Notes: a model not told the origin generated them from the sequence alone. A stretch of DNA of 64,000 bases from Pseudobowmanella zhangzhouensis (GCF_042662685.1 NZ_JBHSYO010000015.1:1-64000); one strand, 5' to 3'. Positions 8,306-17,354 are shown, numbered from the stretch's first letter. Numbers and translations are program-made.

Positions 8306-8845
8306 TTATTTCTTAAACGGGAAGTTAAATGCATTCAGCAGAGCACGGGCTTCTTCGTCAGATTTAGCAGAGGTAGTGATGGTAATGTCCATACCACGTA
8401 CTTTATCAACTTTATCAAAGTCGATTTCTGGGAAGATGATTTGCTCTCTAACGCCCATTGAATAGTTACCACGGCCGTCGAACGATTTAGGGTTCAGACC
8501 ACGGAAGTCGCGGATACGCGGGATAGCGATTGAAATCAAACGCTCTAAGAATTCCCACATACGCTCGCCACGCAGGGTTACTTTGCAGCCAATCGGATAG
8601 CCTTCACGGATTTTGAAACCCGCTACAGACTTACGCGCTACTGTTACAACAGGTTTCTGGCCAGCAATTGCTTGCATGTCGCTTGTGGCGTTTTCCAGAA
8701 TCTTTTTGTCAGCTACCGCTTCACCCAGACCCATGTTCAGGGTGATTTTTTCAATCCGAGGGACTTGCATGACGCTCTTGTATCCGAACTGCTTCGCAAG
8801 TTCAGCTACAACCGTTTCTTTATAGAAATCATGCAGTTTCGCCAT
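8306..8845 (-). CDS. rplE: 50S ribosomal protein L5
   Basis: L5 (179 aa) carries 5S rRNA into the central protuberance. ATG 8845 (MAKLHDFYKETVVAEL) is chosen over 8857 because it matches family starts and follows GGAG at the right distance. The conserved GQKPVVTVARKSVAGFKIR and FPEIDFDKV segments are intact. Its start region is the expected S8 control site. Confidence 0.97.
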   Translation of the reverse strand: MAKLHDFYKETVVAELAKQFGYKSVMQVPRIEKITLNMGLGEAVADKKILENATSDMQAIAGQKPVVTVARKSVAGFKIREGYPIGCKVTLRGERMWEFLERLISIAIPRIRDFRGLNPKSFDGRGNYSMGVREQIIFPEIDFDKVDKVRGMDITITTSAKSDEEARALLNAFNFPFKK

Positions 8846-8868
8846 CGTTAACTCCAAATAATTAAATC
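8825..8868 (-). promoter_or_regulatory. possible S8 translational operator at the rplE start
   Basis: The rplX-rplE junction has the order UUAUUUGGAG, a short spacer, then GAUGGCGAAACUGCAUGA. This closely resembles the E. coli rplE start, where S8 binds and shuts off the spc operon. Part of the match simply reflects conserved L5 coding sequence. No structure prediction was run, so this remains inference. Confidence 0.35.
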
Positions 8869-9173
8869 AGGTCGCCGTTTGATTTGAAGACACGCACTTT
8901 TTTGCCATCTTCAAAACGGAAACCTACGCGATCCGCTTTACCTTCACGGTTAACGATCGCTACATTTGACACATGAATGGATGCTTCTTTCTCGATGATA
9001 CCACCAGCCTGACCCAGTTGAGGATTAGGTTTCTGGTGTTTCTTCATCACATTCACACCTTCTACTACAACACGGTTAGATGCAGGCAGTACTTTCAGGA
9101 CTTTGCCTTTCTTGCCTTTGTCTTTACCGGTTAATACGACAACTTCATCATCACGACGAATTTTGTTTGCCAT
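8862..9173 (-). CDS. rplX: 50S ribosomal protein L24
   Basis: L24 (103 aa) initiates 50S assembly. Its KOW motif (VVVLTGKDKGKKGKVLKV) lies near the N terminus. It lies 12 bp after rplN. Confidence 0.98.
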   Translation of the reverse strand: MANKIRRDDEVVVLTGKDKGKKGKVLKVLPASNRVVVEGVNVMKKHQKPNPQLGQAGGIIEKEASIHVSNVAIVNREGKADRVGFRFEDGKKVRVFKSNGDLI

Positions 9174-9185
9174 AATCGTGACTCC

Positions 9186-9554
9186 TTACAGTACCTCTGG
9201 GGCCAGTGAGATGATCTTCATGAATTTATCTCCACGAAGCTCACGGGTTACCGGGCCAAAGATACGCGTACCAATAGGTTGCTTGTTGTTGTTCAACAAC
9301 ACAGCTGCGTTGTTGTCAAAACGGATCACTGAACCGTCTGGACGACGAACGCCTTTTCTAGTACGCACCACCACTGCATTCAGTACGTCACCTTTTTTAA
9401 CTTTACCGCGAGGAATTGCTTCCTTGACGGTAACTTTGATGATGTCACCGATATGTGCATAACGGCGATGCGAGCCACCTAGAACCTTAATACACATTAC
9501 CCGACGAGCACCGGAGTTATCCGCCACGTCCAGGTTAGTTTGCATTTGGATCAT
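9186..9554 (-). CDS. rplN: 50S ribosomal protein L14
   Basis: L14 (122 aa) forms inter-subunit bridges. Its MIQMQTNLDVADNSGARRVM start and VVVRTRKGVRRPDGSVIRFD core are typical. It is the first gene of the spc operon and here also the first ribosomal gene of the cluster. The rpsQ-rpmC-rplP genes that usually sit immediately upstream are missing. Confidence 0.98.
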   Translation of the reverse strand: MIQMQTNLDVADNSGARRVMCIKVLGGSHRRYAHIGDIIKVTVKEAIPRGKVKKGDVLNAVVVRTRKGVRRPDGSVIRFDNNAAVLLNNNKQPIGTRIFGPVTRELRGDKFMKIISLAPEVL

Positions 9555-9606
9555 TGTTAGTGCTCCGCTCTACACGTTAAGACCTTCACAGGTCGTAAAA
9601 ACTGCT

Positions 9607-9627
9607 AAAAAACACCCTTACGGGCGC
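9607..9627 (-). terminator. terminator-like hairpin in the rplN leader (possible attenuator)
   Basis: In minus-strand RNA, GCGCCC pairs with GGGUGU (six pairs, two of them G-U) across a GUAA tetraloop and is followed by six U. It lies about 55 nt before the rplN start and downstream of the candidate promoter. It could be an attenuator or a relic of the former S10-spc junction. Confidence 0.4.
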
Positions 9628-9651
9628 AATTTATCTTTCCCCTGATAAAAA

Positions 9652-9669
9652 GGGCGCGAAATAATAACA
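9652..9669 (-). promoter_or_regulatory. candidate extended -10 promoter of the spc operon
   Basis: On the minus strand TG-T-TATTAT (9661-9669) is an extended -10, followed by the GC-rich discriminator TTCGCGCCC. Such discriminators are typical of growth-rate-regulated ribosomal promoters. No good -35 is seen. With the S10 operon absent upstream, a promoter is needed here. Confidence 0.5.
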
Positions 9670-9719
9670 GAAAATAATCAGCTGCGATAGCACAAATCTA
9701 ATTAAAATTCGTACAATTT

Positions 9720-9737
9720 GCCGGCATCGAAGCCGGC
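9720..9737 (-). terminator. hairpin after the membrane-protein gene
   Basis: GCCGGC / GCCGGC with an ATCGAA loop lies directly downstream of the stop at 9745. The following minus-strand bases (AAATTG) give only a weak U-tract, so termination is uncertain. Confidence 0.4.
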
Positions 9738-9744
9738 ATCCTGA

Positions 9745-10509
9745 TTAGGCAGGTTGATGCAGGAAAATATCCTTGTAGGCCGCGTAGATAGAGCCATACA
9801 GCATGGGAATAAAGACAAGTAAACCGAGGAAAAATGGCAACGCAGCAACGATGGCAGCGACCAACTGAACAACCCCGTAAAGCAAAAAGGGCAGTACATT
9901 TCTTGCACAGCCGATAAAGCTCAGCTTCATTGCCTCAATTACCGGTTTGTTTTGTAAAACGATTAACGCCGGTGCAAACCAAGTGCACATCATCAACGGC
10001 AGCAACAATGAAAATGCAATCAGCATGGGTAAGACGACATCTTCGATAATCGTCTGGGGGTTGGGCGTCCATTCGTTGCCCATCAGAATATCCCAATATA
10101 AGGGACCCACTACCGCTAACATAATCACCACAGACAAGATCTGGTTTATGATACCCAGCAGGACCAGTGTATCCAGGCGATGCTGAAAACCTGCGAACAG
10201 GTGATTAAGTTTTAATTCAGCGCCCTGGTCGGCATCGCGACAGCCGATCATCAGCCCGCCAATCCAAACGTAAGTAAAAATGCCAATCAGCAAGCCGGCG
10301 CCGGGAATAACATTAAGAATTCCCAGTGCCAACATCATCACAAATCCAACAACGCAAATACCAATCCAGGCCGCCGCATTAGCCCCAAATAAACGCATAC
10401 CATCAGCAAGCCACTCAATCCCACGAACAATCCCCACGTTCCGTGGTGAGTGCATTTGCGGGGGTAATGGAGGCATCTCCTGCTGTATAGCGTTTTCCAT
10501 CTCTGACAT
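9745..10509 (-). CDS. multi-pass membrane protein, BPSS1780-like family
   Basis: A 254-residue membrane protein. ATG 10509 is chosen over the upstream start at 10614 because AGGAGC lies just before it and the upstream extension overlaps rlmB. A proline-rich cytoplasmic tail (about 1-25) precedes an amphipathic GIEWLADGMRLFG segment and about five hydrophobic helices with glycine-rich turns. The WLADGMRLF motif and overall layout resemble the uncharacterised BPSS1780 family. It follows rlmB in the same direction with a 25-bp gap and may share its transcript. Function is unknown. Confidence 0.7.
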   Translation of the reverse strand: MSEMENAIQQEMPPLPPQMHSPRNVGIVRGIEWLADGMRLFGANAAAWIGICVVGFVMMLALGILNVIPGAGLLIGIFTYVWIGGLMIGCRDADQGAELKLNHLFAGFQHRLDTLVLLGIINQILSVVIMLAVVGPLYWDILMGNEWTPNPQTIIEDVVLPMLIAFSLLLPLMMCTWFAPALIVLQNKPVIEAMKLSFIGCARNVLPFLLYGVVQLVAAIVAALPFFLGLLVFIPMLYGSIYAAYKDIFLHQPA

Positions 10510-10534
10510 CCAAAGCTCCTTGTTATTTTTATAA

Positions 10535-11278
10535 TTACACAGCGAGTCGTTGACGAACGATTTCGTATAAACACACGCCGGTGGCGACCGATACGTTGAG
10601 ACTAGACACTGCACCTGCCATCGGTAATTTTACCAACTCGTCACAGGTTTCACGGGTTAAACGTCGCATTCCGGAGCCTTCGGCGCCCATTACCAGTGCA
10701 ATGGGGCCAGTGATTTTGCAATCGTAGAGACTCTGCTCAGCTTCGCCCGCGGTGCCAACAACCCACACACCTTGTTGTTGAATCTCACGTAGAGTGCGCG
10801 CCAAATTGGTAACCTGTACTAACGGCACCGTCTCTGCTGCACCGCATGCTACTTTGCGCGCGGTGCCGGTTAACCCTGCAGATTTATCCTTGGGTACGAT
10901 CACCGCATGTACGCCGGCGGCATCCGCCGTGCGCAAACACGCCCCCAGATTATGGGGATCGGTAACACCATCTAACACCAGTAAAAATGGTGTGCTGGCA
11001 CCTGCAATGATGGCATCGAGGTCTTTTTCGTCGTATTGCTTACCCGGTTTGGCCCGCGCGACAATCCCCTGATGCTGTTCACCACTGACCTTGTCATCCA
11101 GGGTTTTACGCTGGCAAAACTGCACCGACACACCGAATCGACGAGCTTGGTTGACAATATTATTCAGGCGCGCATCATCGCGCCCTTTGAGCACAAATAA
11201 CTCAATTAAACGCTCAGGTTCACGTTCGATGACGGCTTCCAGTGCGTGTAAGCCATACAACCATTCTTGCTGGGCCAT
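10535..11278 (-). CDS. rlmB: 23S rRNA (guanosine-2251 2'-O)-methyltransferase
   Basis: RlmB (247 aa) methylates the ribose of G2251 in the 23S P-loop using S-adenosylmethionine. An N-terminal L30e-like substrate-binding domain (about 1-75) is followed by the SpoU trefoil-knot domain. The three SpoU motifs are visible: NLGACLRTADAAG, VMGAEGSGMR and LPMAGAVSSLNVSVATG. It begins 2 bp after rnr, matching the rnr-rlmB pair of E. coli. Confidence 0.96.
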   Translation of the reverse strand: MAQQEWLYGLHALEAVIEREPERLIELFVLKGRDDARLNNIVNQARRFGVSVQFCQRKTLDDKVSGEQHQGIVARAKPGKQYDEKDLDAIIAGASTPFLLVLDGVTDPHNLGACLRTADAAGVHAVIVPKDKSAGLTGTARKVACGAAETVPLVQVTNLARTLREIQQQGVWVVGTAGEAEQSLYDCKITGPIALVMGAEGSGMRRLTRETCDELVKLPMAGAVSSLNVSVATGVCLYEIVRQRLAV

Positions 11279-11280
11279 GT

Positions 11281-13581
11281 TTATTTCCTACGGGATTTTT
11301 TTGCGGCGGGCATTTTACCTGAGTCACGCCGTTTCGACTTGGGTTTTGCTTCTTTGGATGTGACTTTTTTTACGCTGACCCGCTTGCCCTTGGGACTACG
11401 AGCCAGTGTTTCATCTAACACAAAGTCAATTTTGCGATCATCCAGATTCACGCCGGCTACCTTGATCCGTAGTGCGTCACCTAAACGAAATACGCGGTGC
11501 GAGCTTTCACCAATGAGACGCTGTTTTAGCTCGTCAAACCGATAGTAATCATTTTCCAGTGTGCTGATATGCACCAACCCATCAATACCGAATTCAATAA
11601 TGCGCACGAACAGACCGAAGCTGGTGACTGACGCGATGACACCATCGAAGCTATCACCTACATGGTCCTGCATGAATTCACATTTCAGCCAATCGGCTAC
11701 ATTACGCGTTGCATCATCGGCGCGGCGTTCCGTCATAGAGCACTGCTCACCAAACGCCGCCATTTGTTCGTCGTCATACAAAAAGCCACCGGTTTTCGAC
11801 TTGCGCCCTGCAATGCGGTCTAACACAGCTTTTATGGCTCGGTGGACCAATAAATCCGGATAACGGCGAATGGGTGAAGTGAAGTGTGCGTAAGCATCCA
11901 GCGCCAGTCCGAAGTGCCCGACATTATCGGGACTGTATTTGGCCTGTTTCATCGAACGCAACAACATGGTTTGAATCAATTCCTGATCCGGTCGATTACG
12001 GATTTTTTCCACCACGCTGGTGAAATCTTGCGGGCTGGCATTATCTCGAATGTGATGCGGGATACCGACTTCTGCCAGATAGGAAATAAAGGTTTTCAGA
12101 CGCTCTGGATCCGGTTCTTCGTGCACCCGGTATAACCCTTCCGCCTTGTGCTCTTCAAGAAATCTGGCCGCGCAGACGTTGGCCAGAATCATACATTCTT
12201 CGATGATTTTGTGCGCATCGTTACGCACCACCGGGACAATGTGATCGATCTTGCGCTGGGCATTAAAAATAAACTTACTTTCCTGGGTTTCGAATTCAAT
12301 GGCGCCACGCTGAGAACGGGCTCGCTTGAGACTACGATACATATCATGGAGGTTACGCAAATGCGGGACAAAGTCGGCATAGCGCTGGTGTAATTCCGGA
12401 TCACCCTGCAAAATATCCCACACTTTGGTGTAGGTCAGGCGCGCTTTTGAGCGCATCACCGCTTCATAAAATGCATATTCCTGTAGTTTGCCATCGCCGC
12501 TAATCGACATTTCACACACCATACACAGACGATCGACGTCCGGGTTCAGTGAGCAAAGACCATTAGACAGAACTTCCGGTAACATCGGAATGACCTGTTC
12601 CGGGAAATAAACCGAGTTACCCCGCTCTATGGCTTCATCGTCAAGCGGAGTCGCAGGACGGACGTAGTAACTAACATCGGCGATGGCCACCCACAAATGC
12701 CAGCCACCTCTCTCATCAGGCTCACAAAATACCGCATCATCAAAGTCACGGGCATCCTCACCATCAATGGTGACCAGCGGCATGTCGCGCAGATCTACCC
12801 GGCCCGTCTTAGCATTCTCAGGCACCTGATCAGTTAACTTACCAACGGCAGTCTGCACCGCTTTTGGCCAGTCATGGGGAATGTCATAATTGCGCAAAGC
12901 AACCTGAATCTCCATGCCAGGCGCCATATGTTCACCCAGTACTTCAATCACCTTGCCGATCGCATTTACCCGGCGCATTGGGCGCTGGGTGATCTCAACA
13001 ACAACCACGTAACCCTGACGGGCTCCATTTACCTGCTCTGGTGGAATAATGATTTCCTGGCATATCCGACTATCATCCGGAATCACAATCCCTAAGCCAC
13101 TTTCCATAAAAAAGCGTCCAATTACAGGCTCCGGACGGCTCTCAATAACCCGAACAATACGCGCTTCGCGTCGGCCCTTATTGTCTTTTGGTCCCTCTTT
13201 GGCCAGCACCACATCACCATGCAGCAACTGGTTCATTTGCGGCGCGGCAATAAATAAGTCGGGTTTGCCGTCTTCCCGGTGCAGAAAGCCAAATCCATCA
13301 CGATGACCAATGACCCGCCCTTTGATCAGCTCCATCTTATCGGCTAACCCATACTTTTTATTGCGGGTAAACAGAATCTGTCCCTCACGCTCCATCGCGC
13401 GCAAGCGACGTTGTATTCCGATGCGGCTATCCTCATCTCGTACATTGAGTAAGCGCCAGAAATCTTCCAGAGATAAAGGGATGTTTTGTTTTTCCAGCAG
13501 TTCCAGCAAGTATTCACGGCTGGCGACAGGATTGTCGTATTTTTGCTTCTCGCGTTCGTAGAAAGGGTCTGATTTGGTCAA
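11281..13581 (-). CDS. rnr: ribonuclease R
   Basis: RNase R (766 aa) is a processive 3'-5' exoribonuclease able to digest structured RNA, used in mRNA decay, rRNA quality control and trans-translation. Domains in order are an N-terminal winged-helix region (about 20-85), cold-shock domains, the RNB catalytic domain with DGEDARDFDDAVF (Mg-binding aspartates) and TSPIRRYPDL, an S1 domain (SFDGVIASVTSFGLFVRI) and a lysine-rich tail. It heads the rnr-rlmB unit. Confidence 0.97.
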   Translation of the reverse strand: MTKSDPFYEREKQKYDNPVASREYLLELLEKQNIPLSLEDFWRLLNVRDEDSRIGIQRRLRAMEREGQILFTRNKKYGLADKMELIKGRVIGHRDGFGFLHREDGKPDLFIAAPQMNQLLHGDVVLAKEGPKDNKGRREARIVRVIESRPEPVIGRFFMESGLGIVIPDDSRICQEIIIPPEQVNGARQGYVVVVEITQRPMRRVNAIGKVIEVLGEHMAPGMEIQVALRNYDIPHDWPKAVQTAVGKLTDQVPENAKTGRVDLRDMPLVTIDGEDARDFDDAVFCEPDERGGWHLWVAIADVSYYVRPATPLDDEAIERGNSVYFPEQVIPMLPEVLSNGLCSLNPDVDRLCMVCEMSISGDGKLQEYAFYEAVMRSKARLTYTKVWDILQGDPELHQRYADFVPHLRNLHDMYRSLKRARSQRGAIEFETQESKFIFNAQRKIDHIVPVVRNDAHKIIEECMILANVCAARFLEEHKAEGLYRVHEEPDPERLKTFISYLAEVGIPHHIRDNASPQDFTSVVEKIRNRPDQELIQTMLLRSMKQAKYSPDNVGHFGLALDAYAHFTSPIRRYPDLLVHRAIKAVLDRIAGRKSKTGGFLYDDEQMAAFGEQCSMTERRADDATRNVADWLKCEFMQDHVGDSFDGVIASVTSFGLFVRIIEFGIDGLVHISTLENDYYRFDELKQRLIGESSHRVFRLGDALRIKVAGVNLDDRKIDFVLDETLARSPKGKRVSVKKVTSKEAKPKSKRRDSGKMPAAKKSRRK

Positions 13582-13637
13582 AGTCTTTTATCTAAATAAC
13601 AATTTATGCAGTCAGTATACCCGTACTCTTGAGGAAG

Positions 13638-13666
13638 AATGCAGAAAATCTCGGCAACTGTGTCAA
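13638..13666 (-). promoter_or_regulatory. possible promoter of rnr
   Basis: A perfect -35 TTGACA on the minus strand (13661-13666) is followed 17 bp later by TGCATT (13638-13643), a poor -10. It lies about 55 bp before rnr. The -35 match is good but the -10 match is weak. Confidence 0.3.
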
Positions 13667-13834
13667 TTCGATGCATAAATGTAACCGGATGATGTCGAAA
13701 ATTCCGCAACTGTAATAGAGTATCTCAGTTCAGGGGTTCTGACATATTCAGATACAAGCGGCGCTAACTTTCTTCCACCTGCACGCTACTAATTAACTGA
13801 GTATGTCACTCATTGTTTATTAGGAGCCCCTATT

Positions 13835-14170
13835 ATGAAAGCGAAATTAATCACTTGTGCACTGGCTTTAACTGCATCGTTATCTGCAAGTGCTTCGTCA
13901 ATTCCACAAACTTATCTGGAAACACAACTGGTAGGCATCTGCGAGTCAATCAGAGACGACCACGTCGGTAAGTTTCAGCACCGCGTAGCGCAGGCACATC
14001 TTCGTATGAAAACCATCCGTGAAAAATTAGTTTGCAATCAAATGTCTGCCTACGATTTTGCCATGCACTATGACTCGTTTAATGTGGCAAGTAAGTTACA
14101 GGTTCCGGCGGTTAGCATTACCGACTTAGCCAGGGTGACACCTGAGTCGGCGGTACACATCGCAGAATAA
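13835..14170 (+). CDS. small exported protein, probably DUF3718 family
   Basis: A 111-residue protein with a clear signal peptide (MKAKLITCALALTASLSASA, cleavage near residue 20-21). The mature part has a pair of cysteines (GICESIRDDHV and REKLVCNQM) about 38 residues apart that could form a disulfide. The layout resembles DUF3718 proteins of Shewanella and Alteromonas, whose function is unknown. The start is supported by TTAGGAG 8 bp upstream. It is a single gene between divergent rnr and convergent motX. Confidence 0.65.
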   Translation: MKAKLITCALALTASLSASASSIPQTYLETQLVGICESIRDDHVGKFQHRVAQAHLRMKTIREKLVCNQMSAYDFAMHYDSFNVASKLQVPAVSITDLARVTPESAVHIAE

Positions 14171-14230
14171 CTTACCTTTCAATTTCCAGGGGCATATCCA
14201 ACACCACAATAAAAATAACCATTCAGAATC

Positions 14231-14256
14231 AAAAAACGCGGCCATGCCGCGTTTTT
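14231..14256. terminator. bidirectional terminator between DUF3718 gene and motX
   Basis: AAAAAACGCGGC / GCCGCGTTTTT with a CAT loop. The T-runs on both strands allow it to end the plus-strand gene at 14170 and the minus-strand gene at 14259. Confidence 0.85.
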
Positions 14257-14258
14257 GT

Positions 14259-14873
14259 TTAACTATCTACCGCTTGTTTTGCGGCTCTCACTGCCTTGGG
14301 ATGCATCAGGGTTTCTAACTTCGTCAGACATCGACTGATTCTTTTATGCGTCGCGTCATCTGCCGTAATCGCACCATACAACCAACGGTAAGCATCTTCA
14401 AAATCGTAGGGGCTGCCATAACCGTCTATAAATAGTTCAGCTAATTGAATTTGCGCTTTCAGATTGCCCATCGAGGAGGCTTCACGCAGATACACCACCG
14501 CTCGCTCTTTATCCTGTTGTACCAGTTTGCCCTGAGCATAATAGCGGCCAAGCTGCTCCATCGCCGCCGGCATACCTTGTTCAGCCGCTTGCTTCATATA
14601 ATAGATGCCACGCTCTGCATCCCGTTCAACACAAACGCCCCATGCCAACATATCGCCAAATAAAAACTGAAAAGCCGGTAATTTTAAGGTCATCGCGCGG
14701 GCCTCTACGTCCTGCACCAACTGGCAACGATCGGTTACCATACGGTCAAGATGGGCGTTGGCATCAATCAGCTTTAACAGTTCATCCTGCGAATATAACT
14801 GGACCAGCTTGATATCGTCCTGCGCAAATGACAGGGCAGGCAATAACAACAGGCAGGCAACTAACCTTTTCAT
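14259..14873 (-). CDS. motX: sodium-driven polar flagellar motor protein MotX
   Basis: A 204-residue exported protein with a signal peptide (MKRLVACLLLLPALSFA) and Sel1/TPR-like repeats (EQGMPAAMEQLGRYYAQG and SSMGNLKAQIQLAELFIDG). The DRCQLVQDVEARA and LAWGVCVERDAERGIYYM segments match Vibrio MotX, part of the T ring that holds the PomAB stator around the motor. The cysteine pair (positions about 49 and 96) is consistent with the MotX disulfide. Proximity to rnr is also seen in Vibrio. MotY and PomAB are not in this window. Confidence 0.85.
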   Translation of the reverse strand: MKRLVACLLLLPALSFAQDDIKLVQLYSQDELLKLIDANAHLDRMVTDRCQLVQDVEARAMTLKLPAFQFLFGDMLAWGVCVERDAERGIYYMKQAAEQGMPAAMEQLGRYYAQGKLVQQDKERAVVYLREASSMGNLKAQIQLAELFIDGYGSPYDFEDAYRWLYGAITADDATHKRISRCLTKLETLMHPKAVRAAKQAVDS

Positions 14874-14945
14874 AACGGCACGACGGGTAAAGTAATCATA
14901 TTCAGCATATCGGCGAGAATAGCAGAATCCTGACCATCCATAATG

Positions 14946-14970
14946 AAAAAAGCCCGCTTACTGCGGGCTT
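14946..14970 (-). terminator. terminator after the DUF1338 gene
   Basis: AAGCCCGC / GCGGGCTT with a TTACT loop, followed on the minus strand by six T. It lies 6 bp past the stop at 14976 and separates the ast string from motX. Confidence 0.9.
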
Positions 14971-14975
14971 GGGTA

Positions 14976-15776
14976 TCAACCTTTGGCGTTGGTACTTTCG
15001 AAAATCTTATCCGCAGAGGCGGCAACAAACCCGGTGTAAAGTTCACCGTTGGCCATTTCAAAACGCTCAGCGAATTCATAGAAGCAGCTCGGAATTTCCA
15101 TGGTCTTGTCAGCAAACTCCACCGGCATTTTATCTGCCATCGTAGAAGATTGAGCCAGACACACATCACGGCCACCTTTAATCTCACCACCTGAGGTATT
15201 TAAACGGAATCCCGCATCTTTGAGTGCCTGATTAACCGCCTCGAGGCTGTCATAACCCTTCAAATAATTCACGCTTACTGTGAAGTGGTTAGGGCGATAG
15301 CCCCACGCCGCCAGCCATGCCGCATATTCGGACTCTTCCAGTAACTGTTCATATTCTGCGGTGGTAATTTTCCACTGGGTTCCCGAATACAAAAAGTTTT
15401 CGGCACTAACTGCAGCTTCGTCGATTTGATCGACGATACGCTGCACAACAGCTTGCAGCTTGTCAGAGAATTCCTCTACCAGCAGCTCACTGATAAACAC
15501 CTTTGGCTTGGTCGGGTCGCTGTGCTCATAGTGTTTGGCTTTGAGCTTCTTCTGTTCAAATACGTAATCACCTTTTTCTTCATAGCCTAATGCAAGTAAA
15601 TGCGCGGCCAGTTTAGCGACATTTACTTTAGGATGATTAAACGTACGAAAAGCCACGTGGTCATTGATGATGTCATCACCACGACCCAGCAGCTGATGAA
15701 TTTTGTTGGCGGATGGCGTAATGGCAACGTAATCCTGCCACATATTTGCAAATAGGGTATCGACGTTGGTATGCAT
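14976..15776 (-). CDS. DUF1338 family protein (HglS-like, vicinal-oxygen-chelate fold)
   Basis: A 266-residue DUF1338 protein. ATG 15776 (MHTNVDTLFANMWQDYVAIT) is chosen because AAAGAG lies about 10 bp upstream; an in-frame ATG at 15812 has weaker support. DUF1338 includes HglS, an iron-dependent enzyme that decarboxylates and hydroxylates 2-oxoadipate to D-2-hydroxyglutarate. Visible candidate metal and substrate residues are HVAFRTF near residue 40 and the HFTVSVN segment. It follows astD by 96 bp, an order I recall from Shewanella, which suggests a role around arginine or lysine carbon-skeleton breakdown. The true substrate is unknown. Confidence 0.75.
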   Translation of the reverse strand: MHTNVDTLFANMWQDYVAITPSANKIHQLLGRGDDIINDHVAFRTFNHPKVNVAKLAAHLLALGYEEKGDYVFEQKKLKAKHYEHSDPTKPKVFISELLVEEFSDKLQAVVQRIVDQIDEAAVSAENFLYSGTQWKITTAEYEQLLEESEYAAWLAAWGYRPNHFTVSVNYLKGYDSLEAVNQALKDAGFRLNTSGGEIKGGRDVCLAQSSTMADKMPVEFADKTMEIPSCFYEFAERFEMANGELYTGFVAASADKIFESTNAKG

Positions 15777-15872
15777 GTTTATCAACTCTTTATATTGGTA
15801 GCGCGCCTCCATAGTGGAGGCGCGGGAATACTAACTAATTTTTAGTTGTTCGTTTTGATTCAGCGCAACTGC

Positions 15873-17339
15873 TCAGAATTTAAGCCCTGGACTCAAACTG
15901 GCTGGCATTTCCACCTTTTCCAACTCAACCGAAGCGACTGGATAAGAGCAGTAATCCGCTGCGTAGTAAGCACTGGCGCGATGGTTGCCGCTTTCACCAA
16001 TACCGCCAAAAGGCGCTGCACTACTGGCACCCGTAATTGGGCGGTTCCAGTTCACGATACCAGCACGAATACGGTTTAGGAAATAGTCATATAATTCGGC
16101 ATCATCACTCAGTAAGCCTGCAGACAAGCCAAAACGGGTGTTATTCGCTTCCAGTAATGCTGCATCGAAATCAACGTAACGGATCACTTTCAGCAAGGGG
16201 CCAAAATGCTCTTCATCCGGGAACACGTCCAAAATGCCAGTAACATCGATAATCCCCGGCGTTACGAATCCAGTGTTTTCATCAAGATGACGCATTTCCA
16301 GCAAAGAGGTCGCCCCCAAACGCTGCAATTGCTGTTGCGCGGCAATCATACCTTGGGCTGCACCACGGGAAACCATCGCGCCCATAAAGGGTTGCGGCTC
16401 GGCAGCGTAGTCGCCAACCGTAATATTCGATGCCACCTCGACCAGGCGCGCCACAATCGCATCACCCTGTGGGTTATTTTCGATAAACAAGCGGCGGGCA
16501 CAGGTACAGCGCTGGCCGCTGGTAACAAACGCAGATTGGATGATGTCGTGCACAACCGCATCGATATCACTGATATCTTTAACGATAAGCGGGTTGTTAC
16601 CGCCCATTTCCAGCGCCAGAATTTTACCTGGGTGACCGGCGAATTGTTCATGCAACAATTTACCGGTACGTGAACTGCCGGTGAAAAACAAACCGTCTAA
16701 TCCTGCGTGTGACGCCAGCGCTTTGCCGGTTTCAACTTCGCCCTGTACCAGATTCAATACGCCAGACGGTAAGCCGGCTTTATCCCATAATTGAACCGTC
16801 TTTTCTGCCACCTTAGGGGTCAGGTCGCTAGGTTTAAACACCACCGTATTACCGGCTAACAATGCCGGCACGATGTGACCATTAGGTAAATGGCCCGGGA
16901 AATTGTATGGACCAAATACCGCAACCACGCCGTGTGGACGATGGCGGATGAAGGCTTTACCTTGCGGCATGGGATTTTCAACGACACCGGTACGCTCATG
17001 GTAAGCTCGCTCGGAGATGCCAATTTTACCAATCATGGCTGCCACCTCTGTGGCGGTTTCCCATAATGGCTTACCGGTTTCTTCCGCAATCACCTGAGCT
17101 AATTCGGCTTTGTGTTCGCCCAATAACTCGCCAAAGCGTTTCACAAACGCCAGACGTTCATCAAAGGTGAATTCACTCCAGGGTAAAAACGCTGCCCGCG
17201 CAGACTCTACAGCAGCATTTACTTGTGCCACTGATGCCGCGCCAGCCGACCAGATAACCTGATTGCGCGCTGGGTCGATAGAGTCAAATGCTTTGCCTTC
17301 GCCAGCAAGCCACTGACCATTAATGTATAAATTATTCAT
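15873..17339 (-). CDS. astD: N-succinylglutamate 5-semialdehyde dehydrogenase
   Basis: AstD (488 aa) performs step four of the arginine succinyltransferase pathway, oxidising N-succinylglutamate semialdehyde with NAD. The aldehyde dehydrogenase fold shows GPYNFPGHLPNGHIVPALLA (oxyanion Asn), LEMGGNNPLI (general-base Glu) and GQRCTCARR (nucleophile Cys). It lies 15 bp after astA. Confidence 0.96.
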   Translation of the reverse strand: MNNLYINGQWLAGEGKAFDSIDPARNQVIWSAGAASVAQVNAAVESARAAFLPWSEFTFDERLAFVKRFGELLGEHKAELAQVIAEETGKPLWETATEVAAMIGKIGISERAYHERTGVVENPMPQGKAFIRHRPHGVVAVFGPYNFPGHLPNGHIVPALLAGNTVVFKPSDLTPKVAEKTVQLWDKAGLPSGVLNLVQGEVETGKALASHAGLDGLFFTGSSRTGKLLHEQFAGHPGKILALEMGGNNPLIVKDISDIDAVVHDIIQSAFVTSGQRCTCARRLFIENNPQGDAIVARLVEVASNITVGDYAAEPQPFMGAMVSRGAAQGMIAAQQQLQRLGATSLLEMRHLDENTGFVTPGIIDVTGILDVFPDEEHFGPLLKVIRYVDFDAALLEANNTRFGLSAGLLSDDAELYDYFLNRIRAGIVNWNRPITGASSAAPFGGIGESGNHRASAYYAADYCSYPVASVELEKVEMPASLSPGLKF

Positions 17340-17354
17340 GCTATCCCCTGTTAT

